Shown one piece after another: positions 1-6,989 of a stretch of 64,000 bases of DNA. Positions within the stretch are counted from its first letter, which is position 1; each line of letters begins with the position of its first letter. Source of the stretch: Dokdonella sp. (GTDB lineage: Bacteria > Pseudomonadota > Gammaproteobacteria > Xanthomonadales > Rhodanobacteraceae); contig JADJQH010000002.1 in NCBI GenBank assembly GCA_016712865.1, positions 868,001-932,000 on the forward strand. The letters are read 5' to 3'. The notes under the pieces were generated by a model, which searched no databases, was not told the origin of the DNA, and saw only the letters and a program-made list of their open reading frames with translations. Both the position numbers and the translations under genes were made by a program.

Positions 1-799
1 TGACGAGAAGGCGGCGGGCTCCGTGGCTTTGGTGGGCGCCGGACCTGGCGATCCCGGTTTGCTCACGCTGAACGCATTGCGTTCCATCAATGAAGCCGAT
101 GTGATCCTGCATGATCGCCTGGTCTCTGCCGACGTCCTTGCATTGGCTCGCCGCGATGCCGAGCTGGTCGATGTCGGCAAGCAATCCGGCGCCGATCTCA
201 CATCCCAGCAGGCCATTCACGCGCTGCTGCTGGAACACGCATCTCAAGGCAAGCGCGTGGTGCGATTGAAGGGAGGCGATCCGTTCCTGTTTGGTCGCGG
301 TGGCGAGGAGCTGGAATTTCTGCGTGCACATGGCATCGCCTTTGACGTGGTGCCCGGCATCACCGCGGCAATGGCCTGCGCCGCCTACGCCGGCATACCG
401 CTGACCCATCGCGATCACGCCCAAAGCGTGCGTTTCCTCACTGCACACAGCCGCGAAGGCGTGCATGCGTTGGCTCAACAGGATCTGGCCGATGCCGCAC
501 AGACTCTCGCCATCTACATGGGCGTGGGTCTTCTGAGCGAGATTCGCGACCACCTGCTCGCACATGGCCGCTTGGCGACAACGCCATTCGCCCTGGTGGA
601 GAACGGATCGCGCCCCGAACAACGCATCATCCGCGGCGTGCTGGATCAACTGCCCGAACTGGCGCGCACGCACCAGGTCCAGTCACCCGCCCTGCTCATC
701 GTCGGCGCGGTGGCTGCATTGGCGGATCGCCTACACTGGTACGGCCAAGCCCCCCTGGGTGGAACCAACGACATCGCGCGCGACCTTCGCGCGGCCTGA
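1..799 (+). CDS. cysG: Siroheme synthase, uroporphyrinogen-III C-methyltransferase part (5' truncated by window)
   Basis: Methylates uroporphyrinogen III with SAM to precorrin-2, the first step to siroheme, the cofactor of sulfite and nitrite reductases. The visible part holds the whole methyltransferase domain: the SAM loop [12 protein letters not shown], the [15 protein letters not shown] motif and the [20 protein letters not shown] stretch. The reading frame is open to base 2 with no stop, and a GTG at 23 sits inside the conserved motif. This is therefore probably the C-terminal domain of a bifunctional CysG (N-terminal dehydrogenase/ferrochelatase outside the window), not a free-standing cobA gene. 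The cysteine synthase gene follows 19 bases downstream, which fits a sulfur-assimilation operon. Confidence 0.9.
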   Translation, partial: DEKAAGSVALVGAGPGDPGLLTLNALRSINEADVILHDRLVSADVLALARRDAELVDVGKQSGADLTSQQAIHALLLEHASQGKRVVRLKGGDPFLFGRGGEELEFLRAHGIAFDVVPGITAAMACAAYAGIPLTHRDHAQSVRFLTAHSREGVHALAQQDLADAAQTLAIYMGVGLLSEIRDHLLAHGRLATTPFALVENGSRPEQRIIRGVLDQLPELARTHQVQSPALLIVGAVAALADRLHWYGQAPLGGTNDIARDLRAA

Positions 800-818
800 A
801 TCCAACGGAGTTGATCCC

Positions 819-1775
819 ATGTCCCACGCTTCGATTCTCGACACCATCGGCAATACACCCATCGTGCAGTTGCAGCGGCTTGCGCCACCGGGGGTGGAAA
901 TCCACGTCAAGGTGGAATCGTTCAACCCCGGCGGATCGGTCAAGGATCGCCTTGCCCTCGCCGTGGTGCTGGATGCCGAACGCAGCGGCGCGCTCAAGCC
1001 CGGACAAACCATTGTCGAGGCGACATCCGGCAACACCGGCGTTGCCCTGGCCATGGTCGCAGCCGCACGCGGCTATCCCTTTGTTGCGGTAATGGCCGAT
1101 TCGTTTTCCATCGAGCGCCGCAAGCTGATTCGTGCCTATGGCGGCAAGGTCATCCTCACGCCGGCCGCCGAGCGCGGCACCGGCATGATTCGCAGGGCGG
1201 AAGAACTTGCGCAAAAGCATGGTTGGTTCCTGACCCGCCAGTTCGACAACCCGGCCAATCCGGCTTGGCATCGCAACACCACGGCGGCGGAAATCCTGCG
1301 TGACTTCGTCGGCAGGCGTCTCGACTATTTCGTATCCGGTTGGGGCACCGGCGGCACCCTGACCGGCGTCGGCGAAGTGCTGCGCGTGGCGCGCCCCGAG
1401 GTAAAGATCATCGCCACAGAGCCCGCCGCCGCCGCAATGCTGTCCGGGCAGGAATGGAAGCCGCACAAGATCCAGGGCTGGACACCCGACCTGATTCCCG
1501 GCGTGCTCAATCGCGATGTTCCCCATCGCGTGCTGACCGTGGATGACATCATCGCCCGCGACACCGCACGCCTGCTGGCCAGCAAGGAAGGCATCTTCGT
1601 CGGCGTTTCTGCCGGCGCCACGCTGGCGGCAGCGCTCGAGATCGCCCGCGACGCCGCGCAAGGCAGCGTGATCCTGGCCATGCTGCCGGATACCGGCGAA
1701 CGCTACCTTTCCACCTTTTTGTTCGAAGGCGTCAACGAAGGCTCCGACGACGAGTGGCTGGCCTCGCTGGGCTGA
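819..1775 (+). CDS. cysK: Cysteine synthase (O-acetylserine sulfhydrylase)
   Basis: PLP enzyme making L-cysteine from O-acetylserine and sulfide in the cytosol, 318 residues. The N-terminus reads SILDTIGNTPIVQL. The Schiff-base lysine lies in NPGGSVKDR, the substrate loop in EATSGNTGVALA, and the phosphate-binding glycine loop in GWGTGGTLTG. The start at 819 has a GGAG ribosome site about 10 bases upstream and matches the family N-terminus; an upstream in-frame extension runs inside cysG and was not used. CysK and CysM isoforms are hard to separate by eye. The neighbouring cysG supports a role in sulfate assimilation. Confidence 0.92.
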   Translation: MSHASILDTIGNTPIVQLQRLAPPGVEIHVKVESFNPGGSVKDRLALAVVLDAERSGALKPGQTIVEATSGNTGVALAMVAAARGYPFVAVMADSFSIERRKLIRAYGGKVILTPAAERGTGMIRRAEELAQKHGWFLTRQFDNPANPAWHRNTTAAEILRDFVGRRLDYFVSGWGTGGTLTGVGEVLRVARPEVKIIATEPAAAAMLSGQEWKPHKIQGWTPDLIPGVLNRDVPHRVLTVDDIIARDTARLLASKEGIFVGVSAGATLAAALEIARDAAQGSVILAMLPDTGERYLSTFLFEGVNEGSDDEWLASLG

Positions 1776-1789
1776 CCCCCGCCCTCACA

Positions 1790-2122
1790 AAACCAAGCTT
1801 GCTCGGCTGCACCTTCCCTCTCTCGTAGAGCCGAGCTTACTCGGCTGCACCTCTCCGCCCTCGTAGAGCCGAGCTTGCTCGGCTGCACCTTCCCTCTCTC
1901 GTAGAGCCGAGCTTGCTCGGCTGCACCTCTCCAACCTCGTAGAGCCGAGCTTGCTCGGCTGCATCTCTCCGCCCTTGTAGAGCCGAGCTTGCTCGGCTGC
2001 ACCTCTCCAACCTCGTAGAGCCGAGCTTGCTCGGCTGCATCTCTCCGCCCTTGTGGAGCCGAGCTTGCTCGGCCGCATGAGCGGCCCCAACACAAAGCGG
2101 AGCAAGCTCCGCTCTACAATAG
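1790..2122. repeat. Tandem palindromic repeat array, 38-bp period
   Basis: Eight near-identical units with a strict 38-base period (units begin near 1790, 1828, 1866, 1904, 1942, 1980, 2018 and 2056). Each unit carries the inverted repeat CCGAGCTTGCTCGG followed by a short C/T-rich linker. The array ends with one inverted relative of the G type, CGGAGCAAGCTCCG (around 2098-2112). It sits directly after cysK. The same palindromic cores return at 20160-20640 and 60089-60487 with different periods. No unique spacers are present, so it is not a CRISPR array. Confidence 0.95.
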
Positions 2123-2194
2123 CATCGCATGCAAGTCGCAACCACCACACCACGCTCCGGCCTTCGCCCTGCACGACTCGGGCGCTTGTCGTTT

Positions 2195-2450
2195 CCTCAA
2201 TACCGTTCGTGGTGAGGAGACTGGAACGAGACGAAGGGTCGTGGTTCGAGACGCCCTCTCGACGCGCTGCGCTTGCTCGATGGCTCCTCACCATGACCGG
2301 GGCTTTCCAATCGCGAACCACGCGTCACCCTTGCGCTGGTATTCCGTCGGTGAGACCGAACACGTTCGTGGTGAGGAGGCGACGTCGAGACCGAAGGTCG
2401 AGCGCCGCCGTCTCGAACCACGCATCAACCCGCTCTGTCGAGCGGGCTGA
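2195..2450. repeat. Dispersed TTCGTGGTGAG-type repeat cluster, degenerate
   Basis: Several copies of CGTTCGTGGTGAGGAG and its reverse (CTCCTCACCATGA, GAACCACGC) are mixed with short Arg-codon-like stretches. Related, cleaner copies occur at 16692-16775 and 26012-26132. No coding potential is apparent between the cysK-associated array and the integrase remnant. The right end abuts or overlaps the 3' end of the integrase remnant. Confidence 0.6.
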
Positions 2451-2868
2451 CCACTCCTCGCCCACCCCGATTCAGGACGTGGGTGTAGATCATCGTGGTG
2501 GAAACGTCGGAGTGACCGAGGAACTCCTGTGATGCACATGGATGTGCGAATGCCGCATGCGCAGGATGCGCTAGAGCGGCGATTGTGCGGATGTCAGACC
2601 CCGATTCCAGCAGGTGCGTGGCAAACGTGTGCCGCAAGGTATGACAGGTGGCGGGCTTCTCGATTGCAGCCCTGCGCACCGCCGATTTCATCGCACGCTG
2701 AAGCCCACCCTCATCCAGATGGTGACGACCTTCAAAACCCGTTCGCGGATCCACGCTGCGTCGCTGCGAGGGAAACACGTATTGCCACATCCATTCGCGC
2801 GCCGCATTCGGATACTTGCGGGCCAAGGCATGCGGAAGCCAGACCGCACCAAAACCTGCGGCAATATC
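2425..2868 (-). pseudogene. intI: Integron integrase IntI, C-terminal remnant with a 51-bp in-frame insertion
   Basis: Tyrosine recombinase that would integrate and excise gene cassettes at attC/attI. Homology starts at [18 protein letters not shown] and continues through the IntI-specific extra region ([26 protein letters not shown]), which ordinary XerC/D proteins lack. Box II is present: HTLRHTF with its Arg, LGH, and the catalytic Tyr in MIYTHVL. The N-terminal half with the first catalytic Arg is gone; the reading frame meets a stop just upstream and IS110 sequence follows. Between DIRTI and QEFLGH there are 17 extra residues encoded by 2530-2580. The protein is almost surely inactive. 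Minus-strand orientation, divergent from plus-strand cassettes, is the standard integron layout. Confidence 0.85.
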
Positions 2869-2889
2869 CCACTAATGAAGCACCCGAGC

Positions 2890-3052
2890 AGGCCTCCATG
2901 CCGATCAGACACGGCGATAACCGGGCGACGTGTTCCAGCATCTTGTCGCGGGAAACCCTGGGCAGTACCAGCACGGCATTGCCCGCGGCATCCACGCCGT
3001 ACAGTGCGAAAACATTCTTTGCCAGATCGATGCCGAGCGTTACGATGCGCAT
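2890..3052 (-). pseudogene. IS110-family transposase, N-terminal remnant
   Basis: The ATG at 3052 begins a DEDD-type IS110 transposase N-terminus: MRIVTLGIDLAKNVFALYG, then LIGMEACSGA (the second acidic motif). Homology stops right after MEACSGA, where the sequence turns into the integrase remnant. Only about 55 of the usual 300-plus residues remain, so the gene is dead. Confidence 0.85.
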
Positions 3053-3166
3053 GTGGACTTCCCCTTGTTGGTGTGGCGTTGAGAGATTGCACTTCCCATC
3101 GAGGCACTTGGTTGCCGAAACTCGCCATTGCGCGGCACATCCGGGATGGGGAAGTCCCTTTCATTC
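3053..3166 (-). other. IS110 5' non-coding end bounded by 10-bp inverted repeats
   Basis: The non-coding stretch upstream of the transposase start is bracketed by a perfect inverted pair, GGACTTCCCC at 3055-3064 and GGGGAAGTCC at 3148-3157. A second IS110 fragment at 6990-7217 has the same arrangement (7219-7228 and 7309-7318). In IS110 elements the non-coding end specifies the guide (bridge) RNA; that this stretch did so is inference. The element end appears to lie within about ten bases of the cassette core site GTTGGGT at 3167. Confidence 0.55.
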
Positions 3167-3173
3167 GTTGGGT
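3167..3173 (+). other. Cassette junction core site (R'-type GTTRRRY)
   Basis: GTTGGGT matches the GTTRRRY recombination core and marks the left end of the first cassette. Its reverse complement ACCCAAC is exactly the R'' core found after the cassette gene at 3758-3764, as expected for one mobile cassette. The flanking attI or preceding attC sequence has been replaced by IS110 DNA. Confidence 0.6.
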
Positions 3174-3183
3174 GGAGCACACT

Positions 3184-3744
3184 ATGACCTCAATGCTTCC
3201 GCTGACTTTGATTGGTATCGTGGTGTATTTCTTCTGCATCCCAATCGCTTTTGGCCAATCACTGTCTACAGATTATCTTCCCGCAGTTTGGGCTGGTCGG
3301 ATCTGTTCAAGCAGCACCCCGCCAGACAAGCGAGTCGTCATGCTGGGCCATGATGCTCTTGACTGCCGCTCGGGAATGGAAATTTGCGTAGATCGAAACC
3401 AGCCGCGCCTTGAATTCAAGGCAGGCAACTTGCTCGTAATTTCGTATGAATGGGGCGGCGCCGCAGTAAGGTTCTCATGTGCATCACGCGAGTCGGCTGA
3501 AGCTTTCTATGAGAGTATCCGCGGCGACAAGGTTGCACTAGCTGTAAACAACCAAATATTTGGTATCTATTCAGTCGCAGGCAAGCCCACAGATTGCGGA
3601 TGGCATCAGTCTGACGATCTCGCTTCGGCTCAAGCGTTGTGCGAATCGATTGCTCAGGCTTGGGGTTCCTCGCCCGGCAATTGCTACACATCGTGTGGTG
3701 TCAGCAACGCTGATGGAAGCGGCATATGCATTTCATGGGAATAG
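3184..3744 (+). CDS. Secreted hypothetical protein, integron cassette gene
   Basis: A 186-residue protein of unknown function. The ATG at 3184 has GGTGGAG seven bases upstream. Residues 1-25 form a signal peptide or membrane anchor (SMLPLTLIGIVVYFFCIPIAFGQ). The mature part is rich in Cys (about nine residues), suggesting disulfides in a periplasmic or secreted protein. The gene begins 11 bases after the cassette core site and ends 14 bases before the R'' core of a degenerate attC, which is the typical tight packing of a cassette gene. No family was recognised. Base composition is lower in GC than flanking housekeeping genes. Confidence 0.7.
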   Translation: MTSMLPLTLIGIVVYFFCIPIAFGQSLSTDYLPAVWAGRICSSSTPPDKRVVMLGHDALDCRSGMEICVDRNQPRLEFKAGNLLVISYEWGGAAVRFSCASRESAEAFYESIRGDKVALAVNNQIFGIYSVAGKPTDCGWHQSDDLASAQALCESIAQAWGSSPGNCYTSCGVSNADGSGICISWE

Positions 3745-3757
3745 TGGGCAAGATGGC

Positions 3758-3812
3758 ACCCAACTTTTCAATTATGTCGACCGCTGACGCGGCGGCTTAT
3801 TTCCGGTTACAA
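3758..3812 (+). other. attC site, degenerate
   Basis: The R'' core ACCCAAC (3758-3764) is followed by a region with imperfect dyad symmetry (GTCGACCGC / GCGGCGGC). A decayed R' GTTACAA lies at 3806-3812. R'' is the exact complement of the left core of the same cassette at 3167. The overall form (R''-L''-loop-L'-R', 55 bases) fits attC, but the R' core has lost its consensus. Confidence 0.5.
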
Positions 3813-4150
3813 GGGCTTCCCCGCCTGTCAAGCACGACGATTCCCTGACGCATCGCCTTCGTTACGTCATTCGAGTTTCAACCCTTTCCTGTTCACCACG
3901 TCCGACTTTCTGCTGATGCTTGCTTCGGCATGGTGCGGACGGCGATGCTGCAAACGGTCATTGCGCTGGCGCTTTTGTGCCAGCAGACCCTGATGAAAGT
4001 CGCACGCCGGGGGCTCCATTCGTTAGCCGGAGTTCGGTTGCCCGTTGGCTCCATTGAATTAACCGAGCATTCCCCGGCGCAGGTCCTGACCTGTGCCCAT
4101 CAGCGATGGCCGTGACGCGGTGAAAGATGGGTTGCTGTTGTGCGGATGAT
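3813..4150. other. No gene recognised
   Basis: About 340 bases between the degenerate attC and the IS110 C-terminal remnant. Short open frames exist but none has a convincing ribosome site or recognisable product. The stretch is probably cassette or IS debris. Confidence 0.4.
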
Positions 4151-4447
4151 TCAAGCTGGGAGTTTGAACGCCTCCCCGCGCTGCAGTACCGCCCAGCTCA
4201 TGCGCGCGTTCTTGGCAGCAATGGCGATGACGGCTCGCCAATAGCCACGACGCTCGACCAGGGCGCGCGCCCAGCGGCTGATCGGATCCTGCTTGGGATG
4301 GTCCTTTTTCATGACAGCAGCCAGCACGGCACGCACACCGAGCACCAGCAGACTGCGCAGATACCCATCACCGGCCTTGGTGATGCGACCCAGCCGCGCC
4401 TTGCCTCCCGAGCTGTATTGGCCCGGCACGTTGTGCGGCAGAGCCAC
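4151..4447 (-). pseudogene. IS110-family transposase, C-terminal remnant
   Basis: About 98 residues match the C-terminal (Transposase_20-like) end of IS110 transposases: GQYSSGGKARLGRITKAGD, YLRSLLVLGVRAVL, SRWARALVERRGYWRAV and AAKNARMSWAVL. The catalytic N-terminal DEDD domain is absent. It lies between a decayed attC and the HigBA cassette and may have removed the left core of that cassette. Confidence 0.85.
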
Positions 4448-4458
4448 CGGCTCGGCAC

Positions 4459-4493
4459 TTGACAGTCCATATTTGGTCTAGCCACAATGTGGC
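4459..4493 (+). promoter_or_regulatory. Putative promoter and operator of the HigBA-type module
   Basis: A perfect -35 hexamer TTGACA lies at 4459-4464. About 18 bases later there is a weak -10-like CACAAT. A perfect palindrome GCCACA-A-TGTGGC at 4481-4493 overlaps it and abuts the toxin ATG. Such a palindrome is a natural binding site for the downstream XRE antitoxin, giving autorepression; this role is inferred. Confidence 0.5.
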
Positions 4494-4781
4494 ATGTGGA
4501 CGATCCTCGAATCTCTCCAAGCCGACAAAGGGCTTTCTTCGGGGCGTGTACCGGTCGAGATCCTGAAGCGTTACGAGAAATGGAAAGACATAGCCATGCT
4601 CTCTGGTCCGCAAGGCCTCCGCGCTATCAGGGGCTTCCGCGACGAGGCGCTCCACGGAGAGCAAAAGGGCTTCAGGTCGTCTCGTCTGAACGAGCAGTGG
4701 CGTGTCATCTACTCCGTGGCGGCAGATGTCATGACAGTTCAAGTGGTCCGCGTCACGCCACACGACTATCGGAGGCATTGA
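4494..4781 (+). CDS. higB: HigB/RelE-superfamily toxin
   Basis: Predicted 95-residue ribosome-dependent mRNA interferase. The C-terminal half shows the RelE-fold pattern of the HigB-like plasmid maintenance group: GLRAIRGFRDEALHGEQ, SSRLNEQWRVIYSV, then a VQVVRVTPHDYRR end. Toxin precedes antitoxin, the order typical of HigBA. The antitoxin ATG follows one base after the toxin stop, so translation is probably coupled. The pair fills one integron cassette closed by the attC at 5032-5103; TA cassettes are common stabilisers of chromosomal integrons. Confidence 0.85.
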   Translation: MWTILESLQADKGLSSGRVPVEILKRYEKWKDIAMLSGPQGLRAIRGFRDEALHGEQKGFRSSRLNEQWRVIYSVAADVMTVQVVRVTPHDYRRH

Positions 4782-4782
4782 A

Positions 4783-5037
4783 ATGCGCAAGTTCGTCCCT
4801 GCCAAAAAGCGCGTCGACGTCAGTCCTGGCGAGTCGGTGCGTATCATTCGCGAGCTGCAGGAGCTCAGCCAAACGCAACTCTCGGCGCTTTGCGGCATTC
4901 CGCAAACCACCATTTCGAGCATCGAGAACAGCCGGGTCAATCTTGGCGTTGAGCGTGCCAAGGTATTGGCAACTGCTTTGCGTTGCCATCCTGCCGTGCT
5001 CGTCTTTCCGGGTTGGCAGCTTGAATCTGCCGCATAA
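4783..5037 (+). CDS. higA: HigA-type XRE antitoxin
   Basis: An 84-residue helix-turn-helix protein. The XRE fold spans about residues 20-72 (IIRELQELSQTQLSALCG, IPQTTISSIENSRVNLG). It should neutralise the toxin encoded directly upstream and repress the shared promoter. Its stop codon TAA is part of the attC R'' core GCATAAC, an example of the tight end-to-end packing of cassettes. Confidence 0.87.
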   Translation: MRKFVPAKKRVDVSPGESVRIIRELQELSQTQLSALCGIPQTTISSIENSRVNLGVERAKVLATALRCHPAVLVFPGWQLESAA

Positions 5038-5103
5038 CAACTCGGCCGACCGGACGCAAATCCCGCTACGCGGTCTTTGCGCCGGTTACCTCGGGCGTTG
5101 GGC
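5032..5103 (+). other. attC recombination site
   Basis: A 72-base attC: R'' GCATAAC (5032-5038), an imperfect stem (CGGACGCAAA pairing with TTTGCGCCGG) and R' GTTGGGC (5097-5103). The last part, TTTGCGCCGG..TACCTCGGGCGTTGG, is nearly identical to the attC at 42636-42695 on the other strand 37 kb away. It separates the HigBA cassette from the lipoprotein cassette whose ATG lies four bases downstream. Confidence 0.85.
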
Positions 5104-5106
5104 CGC

Positions 5107-5682
5107 ATGAAAGAGCTTCGAGTCTCTCTTGCTTTCGGTGTAGCGTGTTTATGGGCGTCGCTTTGCGGTTGCGCGTCCACGCAAGAGCGTGGTTTGAGTC
5201 ACGATGAAGGTGAAGATTATTCGAAGCACCTTGGCGAAGTCTTTGCTCAGCAGGCAACTTGCTGGAATGCCTGGGGCTCCATACTGGATGATTGGAAGAG
5301 CAATGGCGGTGGGCTAAAGGGATCGATGTTGGCAACGAGGGCGCAAATCACCAACGATGATTCGTCCGTTCTCGCAAAACTGGTTCGCGATGCAAGGAGC
5401 AGGCAATCTCCTTTGAGTCAAGATGCGGCGTTTGGAAGTTGGCCAATATCCGATGACGCATATCGTTCGGTCATTTTTTCCATAGACGGCGAGCATCAAG
5501 TTCCAAAGGAATGCGAAGCGCCTATTTGGTTAGATGGCTGGTTTTGGGATGACTTGCGCTTTGTCGACGGCGATCCTTTGAAAGTTAGGCGCCTGAGCGA
5601 CATGCCATTGAGCATCGATGGCGATGATCCCCATGACACAACCAATTGGATATTCTATTGGTTATTTGTGCGCATCGATTAG
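5107..5682 (+). CDS. Lipoprotein of unknown function, integron cassette gene
   Basis: A 191-residue protein with a lipoprotein signal: MKELRVSLAFGVACLWASL followed by the lipobox LCGC, giving lipidation at about Cys-22. The rest is soluble, with several Trp residues (FWDDL, WIFYWLF) and no recognised domain. The gene starts four bases after the attC R' core and ends about 25 bases before the next R'' core (5708), so it is a complete cassette. The ribosome site is weak, and expression may depend on the upstream module. AT content is higher than in flanking core genes. Confidence 0.7.
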   Translation: MKELRVSLAFGVACLWASLCGCASTQERGLSHDEGEDYSKHLGEVFAQQATCWNAWGSILDDWKSNGGGLKGSMLATRAQITNDDSSVLAKLVRDARSRQSPLSQDAAFGSWPISDDAYRSVIFSIDGEHQVPKECEAPIWLDGWFWDDLRFVDGDPLKVRRLSDMPLSIDGDDPHDTTNWIFYWLFVRID

Positions 5683-5707
5683 GCACGGGTGATCCTAGGC
5701 TCTCGTT

Positions 5708-5792
5708 GCCCAACAAGTGGATCAACGCGACCCCCGAATGTCGCCGCGAAAATCCTGCGCCCTCGCGCGGCGCGTTAACACGGCGTTGCCCC
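5708..5792 (+). other. attC site, divergent
   Basis: The R'' core GCCCAAC (5708-5714) is the exact reverse complement of the left core GTTGGGC of the preceding cassette (5097-5103), as the cassette rule requires. An inner stem CGCCGCG / CGCGGCG is visible. The right core reads GTTGCCC (5786-5792), which departs from GTTRRRY. Length is 85 bases. Confidence 0.55.
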
Positions 5793-5821
5793 CCAGAAAA
5801 GCATCGGTCTATATTGCCCCC

Positions 5822-6045
5822 ATGTGCCAACCAAGACCCGACTTCCTTAGCCTCTCCGTCGCCGAGCGAATCCAGCTTGCAGAGGACATTTGAGACAGTA
5901 TTCCCGCTGATAGCCCTGAATCAGCGGCACTTTCGCTTGCCCAGCTCCAAGAGGCCCAGACCCGGCTCCAGGCGCACGACCAAGATCCTTCCACAGCCGT
6001 GTCTTGGGAGCAGGTCCGCTCCGAGCTCTTTCAGCGCAATCACCA
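5822..6045 (+). pseudogene. Addiction-module antitoxin (TIGR02574-like), nonsense mutation
   Basis: The frame reads SLSVAERIQLAEDI-stop-DSIPADSPESAALSL. Homologues, including the intact one at 42995-43207, have LVEELWDSIA here, so TGA at 5891-5893 replaces the conserved Trp codon. The frame continues to the toxin start. The antitoxin is probably non-functional, which would only be tolerated because the toxin is also broken. Confidence 0.75.
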
Positions 6046-6341
6046 ATGCGCGTCCTGTTTCGGCCTCAAGCCCGGATTGCGGCTCTTGAGGCGCAGGCTT
6101 GGTATGAGTCTCGTGCTGCCGGTCTTGGGTTGGAATTCGCACGCGCCATAGACGCCGCCGTAGCTTCGGCCGTTCGTAACCCTGAGGCATATCCCTCGTT
6201 GCAAGTAATTGCCGGCGCGTCTTGCTGCGCAGGTTTCCGTTCTCATTGGTCTATCGCGTTCGTGGTGATGAGTTGTTGGTCGTAGCCGTGTTCCATCATC
6301 GGCGTGATCCGACCGTACTGGCCAAACGCGCTGGGGGCTGA
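6046..6341 (+). pseudogene. ParE-type toxin, frameshifted
   Basis: It starts MRVLFRPQARIAALEAQAWYE and shows the ParE pattern AAGLGLEFARAI, NPEAYPSL. Around 6210 the ParE frame shifts, continuing in another frame as LLRRFPFSLVYRVRGDELLV and VFHHRRDPTVLA, ending at TGA 6339-6341. In the original frame the product ends early at 6285. This is the same toxin class as the intact gene at 42702-42998. Together with the antitoxin it forms a dead TA cassette. Confidence 0.8.
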
Positions 6342-6385
6342 CAATTCCTGTATGGACTCCCCCGTCAACCCTGCCCGCATGAGGT
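6338..6385 (+). repeat. Sequence shared with the second cassette island
   Basis: CTGACAATTCCT..GACTCC.CCGTCAA.CC occurs here right after the dead ParE stop. It occurs again on the minus strand at 42128-42175, right after the NTF2-like lipoprotein gene. Its nature (cassette end, variant recombination site or dispersed repeat) is unknown. Confidence 0.55.
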
Positions 6386-6386
6386 T

Positions 6387-6824
6387 ATGGTGTCCACACG
6401 TCTGAAACTGCGGATGATCTTATTGCTTGTATTCTGCCTGCCGGGGATTGCCATCGTGGGATACTCCGTGAAACTTGCCGCGAGCAGCATCGAGCTGACC
6501 AACTCCGGTTCGTTTGAGACCGGAGTCATCGTCAAATACGAACGACCAAATTACCGGGGAAGAGCCAAGATAGGGAGCTCGCTGTGTCCGGTGATTGAGT
6601 TCCAACATGCCAACATGACGCACACATTCACCGACGAATGGTGCAGCAAGTCCCCCAAGGATCATCCCGTCGGCTCGCACGTTCCCGTCGTGATTGCTGC
6701 CGGGTCACCCGGAACAGCACGCATAAATGCATTCTGGGAACTTCATGGGGCGAGCCTCGTCTCCGCACTGATCGGCATTCCATGGTTGTTGATAGGGATA
6801 GCTTTGGTAGTTCGCGTGCGCTGA
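6387..6824 (+). CDS. Membrane protein resembling DUF3592 proteins
   Basis: A 145-residue protein with a transmembrane segment at each end (about residues 10-32, MILLLVFCLPGIAIVGYSV, and 120-143, SALIGIPWLLIGIALVV). Between them is a soluble domain with the motif CPVIEFQHANMTHTF, as in DUF3592 proteins (CPVVEF...). Function is unknown. It lies within the cassette region and may be a cassette gene, but clear attC cores on both sides were not found. Confidence 0.6.
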   Translation: MVSTRLKLRMILLLVFCLPGIAIVGYSVKLAASSIELTNSGSFETGVIVKYERPNYRGRAKIGSSLCPVIEFQHANMTHTFTDEWCSKSPKDHPVGSHVPVVIAAGSPGTARINAFWELHGASLVSALIGIPWLLIGIALVVRVR

Positions 6825-6989
6825 CAGAACGGGGCGTGCGTTGGCAGCCACTTCCCGCATGGCCATTCATTCCAACCCGCACTCGCAAGCGAGGTCACCA
6901 TTTCGCTTCTTTTGCTTGGGAGCAAACGCCGGGCTCTCGGCAAGCATCAAATTTCCAATCGGTAATTGCCGGCGACAGTGGTAACTCCT

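Noticed and set aside
3930-4115. Short plus-strand frame (61 codons) in the first island
   Set aside because: No ribosome site, no recognisable product, and it lies between an attC remnant and an IS remnant.
6830-6850. GCGTTGGC after the DUF3592-like gene as a possible attC R' core
   Set aside because: Only the short core is present; no R'' partner or dyad region could be traced, so an attC was not called.
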